A stretch of 64,000 nucleotides of DNA from contig CM043699.1 of assembly GCA_023935145.1 (NCBI GenBank), forward strand, positions 127,296,536 to 127,360,535, read 5' to 3'. Position 1 is the stretch's first letter; every line of letters starts with the position of its first letter. Made by a program: the position numbers and the translations under genes. This document shows positions 1-11,553 of this stretch, in pieces. The notes under the pieces were generated by a model. The model saw only the letters and a list, made by a program, of their open reading frames with translations, was not told the DNA's origin and did not search any database. The DNA comes from Bretschneidera sinensis. Its lineage: Eukaryota; Streptophyta; Magnoliopsida; Brassicales; Akaniaceae.

Positions 1-801
1 TACAAAAAAGGGCTTCCCCTCCCTTTGTTGTCCCAAAACAACCCCCACTGCATAATTACTTGCGTCATACATAATCTCAAATGGTGAAGTCCAATCTGGT
101 GACTACATAAGCTTACCAATGAGTGTTCAGAAAGCATCCTCACACTCTTGTGTCCAATTGAACATGACTTCCTTAGCTAGAAAGTTACATAATGGTCTAG
201 ATATAATAGAGAAACTCTGCATAAACCTCCTGTAAAAATAGGCATGCCCAAGAAAAGTTCTAATATCCTTAACAGTTTTGGGTGTGGGCAATTTAGAAAT
301 CAATTCTACTTTTGGTTTATCCACTTCGATCCCTTTTTCAGAAATTGTGTGCCCCAAAACTAGTCCAGAGGGAACCATGAAATGACATTTTTCCTAATTA
401 AGAACTAGACCTTTTTCCTCACATCTACTTAAAACAACCTGTAAATGGAGTAGGCATGAATCAAAAGAATCGCCAAACATAGTCAAATCGTCCATAAAAA
501 CTTCAATAATTTTTTTGACCATATCGCTAAATATACTCATCATGCATCTTTGAAATGTAGTTGGTGCATTACACAGTCCAAAAGGTATATGTCGTAATGC
601 ATAAGTATCAAATGGGAATGTGAACGTAGTCTTATCCTGATCTTTTAATGCAATCTCTATCTGATAATATCCTGAATACTCGCCTAAAAAGTAATAGAAA
701 GGATGGCCAGCTACACGTTCTAAGATTTGGTCTAAAAATTGAAGTGGGAAGTGATCCTTACGGGTGATGGAATTAAGTTTTCTATAGTCTATGCACATGC
801 A
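1..801 (-). pseudogene. Athila-type RT and start of RNase H (element J, pol fragment)
   Basis: Read on the minus strand, 801 to about 100 encodes the middle and end of a Ty3/gypsy reverse transcriptase. It shows CIDYRKLN, the SGYYQIEIAL palm segment, the GLCNAPTTFQRCM motif and the catalytic FMDD variant of YXDD (about position 500), then the thumb and connection motifs FLGHAYFYRRF and SRPLC. From about 85 down to 1 the RNase H domain begins (MYDASNYAVG, LGQQREGKPF) and runs off the window. An in-frame stop near 390 replaces the usual Trp of the NWEKCHF motif, so the copy is dead. It is cut at 801 by the LTR of element E. The matching upstream part of the same element (protease, gag, PBS, LTR) lies at 28445-33171. 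Confidence 0.9.
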
Positions 802-2095
802 TGATAAATTCTTAAATAGTCATATTTAAGCCCCTTAATTTATGCTTGTTAGGTTCTTTATTTATCTATTTCAGTAGATTCTACTTCATTTCCGTGTTTT
901 ATGTGTTTTTCACAGGACTTGGACAAAAAGATGATAATTTGGAGCTTTTAGGAGCAAAAGTCAAGTTCTGCCATCCAGCAAGGTGCGCTCGAGCGCACCT
1001 CCCTTGTGATCAAGCACACAAGCACACGAGTGTACTTGAAGAAGGCTCGAGTGCACACATGCGCTCGAGTGCATCCCACATACGATCGAGTGCAATCACT
1101 CCAGAGGCGGCAGAGCCAGATATGGAAAGAAGTCTCTAGATTCCAAATAGTAAATTAGGGTTTCGGGACACCAAGAGGACCCTATAAATAGCCCTGTAAA
1201 ACACATAAACCATACCTTTTGTTTTAGTTTCGAAATAGCAAGCTTAGGAGAGGAATTGACGACTCGTCTCCCAAGTCTTCTTCGGTTTTATTTTTCTGTT
1301 TTATTTCATTATGTTCAGAATGTTTAGTTTAACTAGCATGTGTAATTAAACTCTTATAGGGCTCAATTGAAGCCCTAGTTATGCTTTTCCACATGTTTAT
1401 TAATTGAAAATCTTTGCTATAGCCTTGTTAGAATGTTTAACTTGATTAATGCTTGTATATATTTAAATTCCTCATATGTGTGTGTCTGATCAATGTATGC
1501 ATGTGATATGGATAAGTTAGTCGAATCAATTTGGATGATTGAGTCATGGGTTTGACATTAGTAATAAGAGATATCCACACCGGATTCTCGGGTTAATCAA
1601 CATGGGAAATTTGGAGCGGACCAAGCCCTAGGTCCCGTGTGGTTACCGATTTCCACAGCCCTCATGCTCTCTTAAGGAACAACTCAGTATACACCCATGC
1701 TGAATCCCTTAAGAGAGAAAAGAGTTAGAGTATACACCATGCCTAACTCGTTACATAGGGAGATCAATCGCCTAAGGTGTGGGCCAAGCCTTTAGGTTGG
1801 CAACCATTAAATATTCATGATAAGGCTAGGGCATTGGCACCTTACTTAGTGAGAAAGTATAATTAGTGGTGGATATCATAGTCCTATGTTCTCATTATTA
1901 TTATTCACTCACAATCAACAACTATTTCTTTTTCTTTTTTTTTACTTTGAAGAAACTAATTCTAAATTGAAATTAACCAATCTCTATGGAAATGATCTCG
2001 CACTTGCACACTATGCTACCATTGACCTTGTGCACTTGTAAGTAAAACTAGTACGGTTATTTGCATATTTATTTAGGTAGATAATCGTCACAACA
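802..2095 (+). repeat. 5' LTR of element E
   Basis: Begins TGATAAATTC at 802, directly after J coding sequence, and ends CACAACA at 2095, followed by the tRNA-Asp PBS. The outer end resembles other LTRs here (TTAAGCCCCTTAATTT). Length is 1,294 bp. A TATA box CCTATAAATA lies at 1181-1190, about 90 bp after a palindrome cluster. No second full copy is visible. Fragment H (28205-28444, inverted) is a diverged relative of its first 260 bp or so. Confidence 0.85.
984..1190 (+). promoter_or_regulatory. E LTR promoter: XhoI/PvuI-type palindromes plus TATA box
   Basis: Positions 984-1096 hold repeated half or full palindromes built on GTGCGCTCGAGCGCAC and CGATCGAGTGC, in otherwise AT-rich DNA. A near-match to the plant USE motif (ATCCCACATaCG) sits at about 1072. 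CCTATAAATA follows at 1181-1190. Unlike G, A and B, the USE-like box is not 33 bp from the TATA box, so the snRNA-type spacing is absent here. Confidence 0.6.
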
Positions 2096-2101
2096 AGTTT
2101 T

Positions 2102-2118
2102 TGGTGCCGTTGCCGGGA
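2102..2118 (+). other. Primer-binding site of element E (tRNA-Asp)
   Basis: TGGTGCCGTTGCCGGGA lies 6 bp after the LTR end and matches the complement of the plant tRNA-Asp 3' end (TGGCGCCGTTGCCGGGGA) with small differences. A tRNA-Asp primer is typical of the Athila lineage. About 285 bp of AT-rich leader follow before gag. Confidence 0.85.
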
Positions 2119-2403
2119 TTGCGCTAAATTTCTTTTTGAATTGATTTCTCGTTTAGTTTAATTACCATTATTTCTTTTTTATTCTATTCTTATCTCAAGA
2201 AATTTGTAAGTTCTGTTTTTATCTTATTTTTTGTTTCATTAAAACCCTATTCAATTTTTCTTTTCTGTTTCAGGTACTCCAGGAGAGCTTTTTGTGCCAT
2301 TTGCGATCGAGTGCACCCTCTTATGCGATTGAGCGTAATTGAGGTTGAGAGTTACCCGAGGAGCAGTGTTTGACTACTGCACTTACGTAACTGCCACTGA
2401 TTC

Positions 2404-4130
2404 ATGCCCGGACGTCGATCCAAGCATCCGACATTCTTTCCCCTTGATACTGAGCTTGAGCGGACTATCAAACAAAGGCTTAGAGACAACTCAGAAGAGG
2501 TAGAAAGAGGAATTGAGGAAAAAATACCAATGGCAGAACAAATAGCCGAACAGCAACCACCTGAACGGAGGCCGATGAAGAAATCCTTCGTCCCACAAAA
2601 TCTTGATCAACCTTCGTGCATTGCATATCAACCTGAAGCGGAAGGAAACTACTATATATCTCTACAGATACTCAGTGCACTGACTCACTTTAGGGGTACA
2701 CCTAGTGAGGATCCACACTTGCACCTTCGAGAGTTCTTCGACCTTTGCAAATTCCAGCACATCCGAGGCTTAGACCAAGAAGGAATAAGGTTAATTCTTT
2801 TCCCTTTTTCCTTGAAAGATATTGCTAAATTATGGTATAATTCTTTGCCTACAGTTTCCATCCACACTTGGGAGGAGTTGGCTAGCAAATTCCTAAGGAA
2901 GTTCTTCCCAGCCCAAAAGACGAGGCAAATGAGGAAGGAAATTCAATACTTCCAACAAAAGGATGAAGATCTATTCTTCGAGGCCTGGGGACACTTCAAC
3001 GAGCTACTACTCAAATGCCCCACCACAACCTAACTCAAGACGAACTGGTACAAGCTTTCTATGAAGGTTTGAGTGACTCTAACAAAAATATTGTGGATTT
3101 AGGTTGTGGAGGAGTGCTGATGGAGAAAAGTAGCGAAGAAGCAATGAAACTCTTCAAAACCCTAAGTGAACACACGTAACAGTTCTCCTCTCGAGGTAGA
3201 CATATAACCAAGAGTAAGGGTATGTATGAGGTAAGCCTGAATTGAGGATCATTTCCTTAAATAGCTGTTGTGGAGAGGAAACTAGACCTATTGGTTAAAG
3301 CTATGGCTGCTCAGAACACCTAAACTAACCCATCAGCTACACCACTCTAGGTATGTGCCATTTGCTCACAATTTGATCATAATACTGATACATGTCCCTT
3401 ATATTCATCTGTAGATTATGAGCAAGCTAACTTTTTGGGACCAAACAATTATCCGGCAAAGAACAACCCTTACGCGAACACATACAACCCTAGATGGTGG
3501 AATCACCCAAATTTCTCATGAAGCAACAATCAAAACAGTTAAGGGCAGCAAAGAAACTTCCAACCAGCAGCCCAATCTATTCTCGAGACAAAGAAGAATG
3601 ACCTCGAAAGTCTTGTGAGGCAATTAGTGTCTCAACAGCAACAACTCCTGAATACACATAAACAATTCATGGAAGAGACAAGTCAATTTTGGACTGAAAT
3701 TATGCAAATCACTGCAAAATATGATAAAGCTATTCAAGGACTAGAGGTACAAAAGGGACAATTGGCCAAGGAATTGAGTACCAGAAAGCAAGGAGAGCTT
3801 CCAGCCCAGCCACTACCTAATCCAAGAGGATATCAGCAACTGAATGCTGTAACAACCTTAAGAAGTGGTAAGATCATTGGCACCAATAAGCCTACACAAG
3901 CATCTCTAGACCAAGCCTCCACATCTAAGGTAAGTGAGATGGAAAAGTTAAATACACCTCCACCCTTCCCTCAAAGGTTAGTGAAGTCTAAAAAGGAAAC
4001 TAAAATGAGTGACATTTTTGAAACCTTGAAAAAAATGGAAATAAATATTCCTTTATTAGATGCAATAAAACAACTTCTTGCTTATGCTAAGTTTTTAAAA
4101 GATTGTTGCAGTAACAAAAGGAAGTTTTAG
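2404..4130 (+). pseudogene. Gag of element E (capsid, zinc knuckle, C-terminal part)
   Basis: The first open stretch (2404-3033, 209 aa) has the plant retrotransposon gag core: FRGTPSEDPHLHLREF, LILFPFSLKDIAKLWYNSLP, WEELASKFLRKFFP. A frame change near 3020 leads to LVQAFYEGL in another frame. A stop interrupts near 3177. A zinc knuckle CAICSQFDHNTDTC (CX2CX4HX4C) lies at about 3355-3396. The YNPRWWNHPNFS motif follows, then the C-terminal Gag region at 3615-4130 (LRSGK, PLLDAIKQLLAYAKFLKD). A TAG at 4128 separates it from the protease in the same frame, so the ancestor was probably one Gag-PR polyprotein. Frameshift and stops make it inactive. Confidence 0.88.
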
Positions 4131-4148
4131 GAGCATGAGACGGTAGCC

Positions 4149-4964
4149 TTGACCGAAGAGGTGAGTGCTGTACTATTAAGAAAATTACTACCTAAACTAA
4201 AAGATCCGGGTAGTTTTACTATTTCTTATAGGCTAGGTGACCAGCTTTTCGAGCATGCATTATTGGATCTAGGAGCGAGTGTCAACTTGTTACCATACAG
4301 TGTATTTGAGACACTAGGTTTGGGGGAACTCCAGCCAACCTCCATTACTTTGCAATTGGCTGACAGAAACATCAAACGATCGAGAGGTAGCCTCAAGGAT
4401 GTTTTGGTAAGAGTAGGTAAATTTATTTTACCTGCTGATTTTATTGTGTTAGACATGGAGGAATGCCATATGCCTGTACCACTCCCTATCATCTTAGGGA
4501 GACCATTTATGATCACTGCTGACACGAATATTAATGTAAAAAGGGGCATTGTCACTATGAGAGTAAATGATGAAGAGGTAGAATTTAAAATATTTAATAC
4601 ACTAGACTCCACTAAAACTGATGATGAGTGTTATATTGTAAGCTTCTTGCAAGATATTAGTGAGAAAGTTTCTAAGGTCCATTACACTATTCCATTGGAG
4701 ACTATCCCCAACCATGCTGACACAAGATTGGACATTAGGCCAGAGGATGATAACGTGATTAAGGGTATTAATGGAGCTGTGCACACCATCAAGAACACAC
4801 CCAATCTTTCAAGTAAGTGTAATCCTCAAATTAAAAATCTTAAACTTACTAATAATATTTTTCCTTATTTTATTGACCAGGCACAAAAATTGGAGACAAA
4901 GCAGCTATCGATGGCACTGGAACCACCTGACATGGGCCCTAAGTGCCTCATTCAAAGAAAGTAG
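4149..4964 (+). pseudogene. Retroviral-type aspartic protease of element E
   Basis: The open frame of about 271 aa continues the Gag C-terminus after one stop codon. It contains the active-site segment HALLDLGASVNLLPYSV (the Athila DLGA form of DTGA), LGLGELQPT, LQLADR, and the second conserved block PIILGRPFM. The protease processes the polyprotein. The frame continues past the protease into linker sequence (to EPPDMGPKC) and then stops. Where RT normally begins there is only about 180 bp of noncoding DNA. The frame has no initiator of its own and is called here as part of Gag-PR. Confidence 0.85.
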
Positions 4965-5139
4965 CACTGAAGCTACTATAGAGAGCGCTTGAGCAATTCC
5001 ACTTGCATAACATATAGCTCAAGTGCCTCTATTGAGGTTAGTGGTACTAAGGTCACTACAAGATGGTATGACTGTATAGTTCCTATTTTTACCCTTATTC
5101 ATTTCTTTATTTAAACTCCCTTTACTCTTAATAAAATTC

Positions 5140-5799
5140 TTCCTTGTGATCGAGCGTACACCATATGCGCTCGAGTGCCTTCTTGCCTTGCACACCAGTG
5201 CGCGCGAGCGCATCACATTAAACAGTTGCGCACATGAGCGATCGAGCACACTTCACAAATGCACTCGAGTGCACTCGGGGCAGAGAAAACACGTGATATT
5301 TTTATTCACACTTCACTCACAACCCCATTTTTCTCACATTACACTCCAGCGCACTTTGTCCTCTGGTCTATTGCAAATACCATCACCAACCATTAAATCT
5401 GTTGAAAACCACCCATTCACCTCCAGCAAGCCACATCACCACCGCTCATCCATCACAATCACCACCCTACCACCGTGCATCACCCATCCACAAGACCATC
5501 TTCCCTTGAAATTTCCCAAATCCAACACTGTATGCAAACCGATTTTTTTTCACTTACATGCACACCATCCCACATGGTTTTTGATCTTTAGTTTAAATAT
5601 TCATATATGTTTGCCTTATGTGTTGATTAAGTATCTTTATATCTACAGCTTTTGGTTTTTGTTGCACATAATGTATTCGATCTATTGCCTGACCAAGTGC
5701 GATCGAGTGCTTGGTATTAGCGATCGAGTGCACCTCAATCTGTGCGATCGAGCACACGAGCGCAATCACACCAGAAGCAACATTGTTTTTCCACAACAC
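5140..5799 (+). promoter_or_regulatory. Internal palindromic GC islands and leader upstream of ORF3 in element E
   Basis: Two clusters of the LTR-type motifs (CGATCGAG, GCGCTCGAGTGC, GCACTCGAGTGCACTC) occur inside the element, at 5146-5275 and 5692-5775, immediately before the ORF3 start at 5800. A G-box core CACGTG lies at about 5290, followed by an AT stretch. Between the clusters is a CA- and CT-rich, mostly noncoding leader. No RT or integrase remnant is seen. The arrangement resembles D at 40228-40755 and may be an internal promoter, but no clean TATA box follows the second cluster. Confidence 0.5.
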
Positions 5800-6409
5800 A
5801 TGGCTTCCACATCCTGCGCTTCCAGCAGCCGCCACCAGGCATCCCAGCCCAGTTTCGAGCAGCGTGAAATACTGTTCGAGATCACATTCAATATAGATGA
5901 GGACTTCAAGAGTTTGGACGCCACAAGATGGGCGGTCCAAGAGTTCAAGAACCGGGGACTCAAGTAGCTGTTCAAGCCGGTCTGTTCGACAGCATACACT
6001 CGATTCGTGGTCAGTTTCTATGAGAACCTGACCTATGACTTCACCAGGCCAGAGATATTATCCTCCTCAGTCTAGGGCAGATTCATAGAGCTGACCACCA
6101 CTGACATAGCTGACTCTTTATACTACTGTGATGAGTCCCCACTGGAGGATAGCCACGTAGAGGAGCAGCCTGACCCGTTCCTTCTACCACACATCATAGA
6201 AGATATATGTGTGGGCCAGTATGCAGACCGCCACAATAATGCGGGGAACTGGTCGAGGTTGCCTCCCCGTTTATGGTTCGTTGACTCAATCCTACAGTGT
6301 AATGTGTGTCCTTTGGGGCACAAGACACAGAGGCGGGATCAGTTTCTACAGGCTCTTTACACCTTTCACTGAGGTCATTGGTACTTCATCCCAGCGGTTA
6401 TATGGAGTC
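5800..6409 (+). pseudogene. Env-like ORF3, 5' part (element E)
   Basis: ATG at 5800 opens a frame starting MASTSCASSSRHQASQPSFE. A stop falls at 5965, but recognisable coding continues in frame: FKPVCSTAYTRFVVSFYENL, then a WFVDSILQCNVCPLGHK-like block. This matches the third ORF found after pol in Athila and SIRE elements, which shares the domain often annotated as 'putative plant transposon protein'. Its function is unknown, and an env-like role is only a proposal in the literature. The gene is split at 6409 by element F and resumes at 26435. Several stops make it nonfunctional. Confidence 0.65.
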
Positions 6410-8024
6410 TGATTACGCCCAAAATAAAACACGATTATTGTAGTACGGCTTTGGGGTGTCGATTCCACAAGAAAACAAGTTAAGTACAAAGGAAAATGTG
6501 TGAACCTTAAAATGAACGATAAAAGTTAAACTAAAGATTTTTTAGCTTTGATAGTGAAATATTGTAAAGGAAAATTGCGTAAATGTAAATGAAATATAAA
6601 TGAGAAATAACAAGGTTCCGAGAATCTTCCTTAGGTTTGTTCCCTATTTCCACTCTTGATTCAATCAATTTTATTTCGATTGCAAGTTTCAACTCCCAAA
6701 CAAGCAATCAAAATATATTCAATCAAGCACATTTATAACTCTTATATAATTACTACGAATTAATCATTGATTTCGGTTCATGAACACATGACCGATCTTA
6801 AAGATTATCAAGAAACGACAATATATCTTAAAAGACAATATCGCAGTAATGGAAAATCAATAAGATAAATCTACCGGAATCAATCACATTCAAACAACCT
6901 CAATGGAGGAGAAGAATGCAATCATCGGATTAAGTGAGTCTAAAAGAAGAATAATAAAAAGTACATCTATCACATGAACTCAAATCTTCTTACTTAATCA
7001 ATGAATAATTCATAAACAATATTTAACAATAAATCCGTACAACTGAATCAAGAACAGGAAATAAAGAACAAGAAATCCCTAAAGATTCATCCCTTTCCCT
7101 TGTAAAATGATTAGTTGGCCATGAAAATCAAGGTGGAAGAACAATAAGGATGCTCTCCCCTTGATTTGGCCATGAAGTTCAAGGTGGATGAACAATATGG
7201 ATGTTCTCCCCTTGATTTGCAACCAAAGAAAACTTAGAAATAAAATGCAAGAATGCTGGATTTGGATCCCTTGAATCCTCTCTTTTTTTCTCTCTTCAAT
7301 GCCCAGCTGCACACTCCATAAAGATATATTTATAGAGCATGAGGGGGTGTTTTGGTCTTGGATAATGTCATTTGCTCGCCCTAATCCGGTCAAGAGGCGA
7401 GTGGGCCGTGCTGTGCGCCTGGGCCTGCTGTGCCGGCCTGAACTGTTTCCACTAAAACTGCCATGACTTTCTCTAGAAAAATCTTTTTTATGAACCGTAA
7501 AATTCTCCAGAAAATAGACTTCCAGATCTTTCTAAGCATATATGGCTCATATCCTGGTTTTTCCTACATCAATACAGTTTAATCTGCAAAGATGATTGAT
7601 CAGTACGGGAAATTCTGGCAATTCAGTGAAACTCCTTCAGCTTGTATGCAGAAGTGCACACACTAGTGTGCCTACCCTTATCTTGCTCCAAAGTGATGCA
7701 CACACTTGTGTGCAGTCTTTTAACTTACTTTAGTTTATTAATCCAGCCTTGGTTTAGACTTTAACCATCTTTGAATCATGTTTGGACACGTCTGAACCTT
7801 GGACAAAAATGAGCACCGACACCCAAGATCTTTTGGTGCTTTAAACATGGATCGCTTTATTATCTCTTTTGTACTCAAAGCACCTGAAAATGCATCGAAT
7901 TAAGTCAATGATTTATGAATATCACTTTCGAGTTATCAACATGTAAAAGTGCGATTACGACCGAGATCAACCCTAAAATGTTAACAATTAAGTATTGTTT
8001 AGATGCATTTTATGACTCTCATCA
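6410..8024 (-). repeat. 3' LTR of element F
   Basis: On the plus strand it begins TGATTACGCCC at 6410 and ends CTCTCATCA at 8024 (1,615 bp). It is closely similar to the 5' LTR at 24782-26429. A minus-strand TATA-like CTATAAATATAT lies at about 7330-7341. A GC-rich island (7378-7440, with GGGCC/GGCC steps) lies on its plus-coordinate side, which is upstream of the TATA on the minus strand. The short ORF at 7079-7393 is an LTR shadow. Confidence 0.92.
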
Positions 8025-9740
8025 CAACCCCCAACTAGCTTATTGCTAATCCCTAGCAATTCAAGTGAAAGGCATGAAATGAATTCTTTATTTAGAAATC
8101 AAAACAAAATACAGCAATGCTGGCGTTAACCAAGAGTGATTTAAAAATATGTCTCAAAAATCATGCATAACATATAGCACATAGAATCATAAATATCACT
8201 CAGATCCAAGAATAATCCAAATGTCAACCTTAAAATCGTTATCGACTCTTACCATCCATCTTACCACAATACATTAGTCCGAACACTCGGATGATTTTAT
8301 GCACAACATAGCATGAATACAAGTCTTGGCCTCTAAAAACATATTAATTTGCGTGACATCAATCACAAATCAAGCTCCATATGCTCACTTTTCAAATCAC
8401 TCTCCACTATGTAGAAAAATCACACTTCATCGGATCAATACATCTTTAATAAGCTTACAACGTTAGGCTAGGGTAAAGGTCAAGAAAGAATGGGAAAGTT
8501 TAAACAAATAAAAGAACTAAGTCTCTTAATTTAAACACAACCACTTTAAGCACAAGATAACCTTACTTCAACACCCAACTCTTTCAACCATTTTTTGAGC
8601 ATTTCTCTCAATAAATCACCATTTTTTTTTCTTCTTTCTTTGCCATAATTCATTTTTTCTCTTTTTTTTATTTTTTATTTTGGTATAAGACCATTCATCT
8701 CCTCTTTCATTCTTTTCTTTTCTTTTCCATAACCCCCAACTTATCTCTTTTAATGTACTTGGGTTATGGTAGTAATATTTTCTCATATTTCCACCCTTAC
8801 TCCTTTTAAGTGCTTCTCACAACATGTGTATAACTAAGTTATTTTAAAAGAGAGGTAAGGATAAAATATTTTTAGGCTCATAAAGGTAAGTAAATGGTTT
8901 ATCGAATGAAACAAGGTTCAATTTTTCTTTTCAAGAAAAAGGCTCAAATAGGTGACTAGCGATAAATATAACAAGGGTAAGTTTAAAAAGGCTCAAACGG
9001 TCCAAAAATGGCCTATATCATATCCTAAGTAGTGTGCATTCTATGATTTTCGCCTCAAGTGATTATCAAATAAGTTCTAGAGCTTGTAGAGACCACAAAA
9101 TTATTCACAAAACAACCGCGCGTAAAACTTCTCCAAATGCTTTAGACTAATCATGTAATCTTACCACAAACCAGAGTCTCAAACCAAAGAAAAATTGACA
9201 CTTAATTTATTCTCAAAGCAAAGCAAGATTTAACTTCTTCTAAATGCTATATGCTATCTCGATTAAGCTCATATCATTGACACGTGAATTAACTCCAAGG
9301 CTAACACAAAGCATGCTAAAAACAAACAAACTTTTTTTTTATCCTAACAACGAAAAAGAAAGAAAGTGACACCAAGCAGTTCAATGAAAAAAAAGAAAAG
9401 AAATGTGTTTCCTCCACCCCCAACCTAAACATTGCATTGACCTCAATGTAAAAGAAAAAGGAAAAGAAACTCCTTGTGTGGCCAAAAATGCACAGAAGCT
9501 GAAAATTGCACACCACCAATTGAACTGTATACCGTTCTTTTCGCTGAAATCAACTAGAAACTAAAAATTAAAATAGACTTAACACAACCAAAATTCTAAG
9601 TTAATAAAGACTTAACAACGAAATATTAATAATTTTTTTTTGAAATTTGAACTAAACTAAAAACTAACAATTAAGATTGAATGAAAACTAACTAAAAACA
9701 GAACAAAAATTAAAAGGAATAACGTACCTTTGTTGTGTGG
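8025..9740 (-). other. 3' untranslated region and PPT of element F
   Basis: No coding capacity is supported. The polypurine tract next to the LTR reads GTTGGGGGTTG on the minus strand (8025-8035). A second purine-rich motif, GTTGGGGGTGGAGGAAA, lies at about 9408-9424 (minus), preceded by a TTGAGGTCAATGCAAT block. The region aligns by eye with element C at about 55990-57490. Poly-T/poly-A tracts fill 8590-8720. Confidence 0.75.
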
Positions 9741-10985
9741 TCAAGGTGAATAGACCGAATCCATAAGTGGATTGTCTTCCATCTCCGGATCATTTTTATC
9801 AATTAAGATCTTAAGTCGTTGACCGTTTACTTTAAAGACCTGACCATCTCTAGTATCCTCAATTTCTACCGCCCCATTTTCAAAAACATTTTTTACTATA
9901 AAAGGGCCGGTCCATCTTGACCGAAGTTTTCCAGGATGCTTATGAAGTCTAGAGTCGTATAAGAATACCCGATCATTGGGTTTAAATGTTTTCATCAAAA
10001 TGTTTTTGTCATGGAATACTTTCATCTTAGCCTTATAGATTCTAGAATTTTCATAAGCATCGTTTCTTAATTCTTCTAACTCGGTCAGCTGATATTTTCG
10101 AAGTTTACCCGCTTCGCCCATGTCAAAATTAAAAGACTTGATGGCCCAATAAGCTCGATACTCGAGCTCCACGGATAAATGGCAAGGCTTTCCAAAAACA
10201 AGCTGATAGGGCGACATACCTAAGGGAGTTTTAAAGGCTGTACGGTAAGCCCAAAGCACATCAGTTAGTCTCAAAGACCAATCTTTGCGATCGGGGTTAA
10301 CCATTTTTTCTAAATTTGTTTAATCTACCTATTAGCAAGCTCTACTTGTCCACTAGTCTAAGGATGATAGGCAGTAGAGATTTTATGTAATACCCCAAAT
10401 TTTTTCATTAAAGCTTCAAAAGAACGGTTGCAAAAATGTGTACCTCGATCACTAATTATAGCACGTGGTGTACCAAATTGAGATAACACCTTTTCTTTAA
10501 GGAATTTAATCACCGCTCCATTATCATTGTTTCGACAAGCTGCTGCCTCTACCCACTTGGATACATAATCTATTGCTACAATGATATACTGGTACCTGAA
10601 GGAAGGAGGGAAGGGTCCCATGAAATTGATGCCCCAACAATCAAAGATTTCAATCACTAAAATAGGGTTCAGGGGCATCATATTTCGGCGAGACACAGAT
10701 CCTAACTTTTGACATCTTTCACAAGAGTGACAATAGGTGTTTGTATCTTTAAACAAAGTAGGCCAATAAAATCCACACTGCAAAATTTTTGCAGTGGTTT
10801 TTTTCATCGAAAAGTGGCCTCCACAAGCTTGGGAGTGACAAAATTCTAAGAGACTCGAAATCTCTTCATTAGGGATGCAATGCCTTAGAATTTGGTTAGG
10901 GCAGTACTTGAAGAGATAGGGATCATCCCAATAAAAATTACGTACCTCATATAAGAATTTCCTCTTGTCTTGAGCCCTCTAATCC
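9741..10985 (-). pseudogene. Integrase of element F
   Basis: From high to low coordinate on the minus strand: the HHCC zinc-binding end (CHSQACGGHFS, then [11 protein letters not shown]), the DDE core, and the C-terminal domain (9741-10304: [44 protein letters not shown]). In the core the first catalytic Asp position reads WGINFMGPFP, so Asp is replaced by Asn. The second Asp is present (IISDRGTHF). A stop follows YHP near 10357, just before the third catalytic residue. The catalytic substitution and the stop both indicate inactivity. Confidence 0.9.
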
Positions 10986-11089
10986 ATAGGTGTCTCACTT
11001 GTAGCCAAATAATTTACGATGTGAGCAAACCATGGTAGAGAAGTAATGGAAAGTAATTGCTCATCGGGAAAATCATCTTTGATTGGCAT

Positions 11090-11480
11090 GTCATCAAAAG
11101 TGTCCTTAAAAGCGAGTCTGGATAAATGGTCAGCTACTACATTCTCCACTCTTTTTTATCCTTGATGGTGATATCAAATTCTTGCAAGAGGATGATCCAT
11201 CGGATTAGTCGTGCCTTAGCATCCTTCTTCGTAAGAAAACACTTGAGGGCTGCATGATCTGTAAAAATAAGGATAGGAGAACCAATTAGATGAGCACGAA
11301 ATTTATCTAAAGCAAATACTACAGCTAGCAACTCTTTTTCATTTGTAGAGTAATTCATTTGAGCACTATTTAAAGTCTTACTAGCATAGTAAATGACAAA
11401 AGGTTTACCTTCCCTTCGCTGTCCAAGAACAGCACCTACAGCGTAGTCACTAGCATCGCACATGATTTAAAAAGGTAAAG
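11090..11480 (-). pseudogene. RNase H domain of element F
   Basis: The minus-strand frame at 11137-11463 shows the Ty3/gypsy RNase H pattern: [33 protein letters not shown] and [10 protein letters not shown], carrying the acidic residues of the active site. The frame ends at KDKKEWRM, where a frameshift precedes the usual ADHLSR tail (recognisable near 11110-11130). It follows RT after a stop near 11550 and precedes integrase. Confidence 0.88.
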
Positions 11481-11553
11481 TCCAATCTGGTGACTGCATT
11501 ATAGGTGCGGAGGCAAGCTTTCCAATCAACGTTTTAAAGGCCTCTTGACAAAC

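Noticed and set aside
846..1139. 97-aa plus-strand ORF
   Set aside because: It lies wholly in E's LTR across the palindrome cluster; no protein features.
4226..4612. 128-aa minus-strand ORF opposite the E protease
   Set aside because: Shadow of the strongly recognisable protease frame.
5146..5967. 273-aa ORF running into ORF3
   Set aside because: Its first two thirds are palindrome and leader sequence in a frame that only happens to be open; recognisable ORF3 begins at 5800.
9316..9519. Small frame shared by F (9316-9519) and C (55950-56210), with FYIEVNA and LGVEE in both
   Set aside because: The similarity follows DNA-level conservation of the TTGAGGTCAATG/PPT-like block, also present in G and A in other frames; no sign of a real protein.
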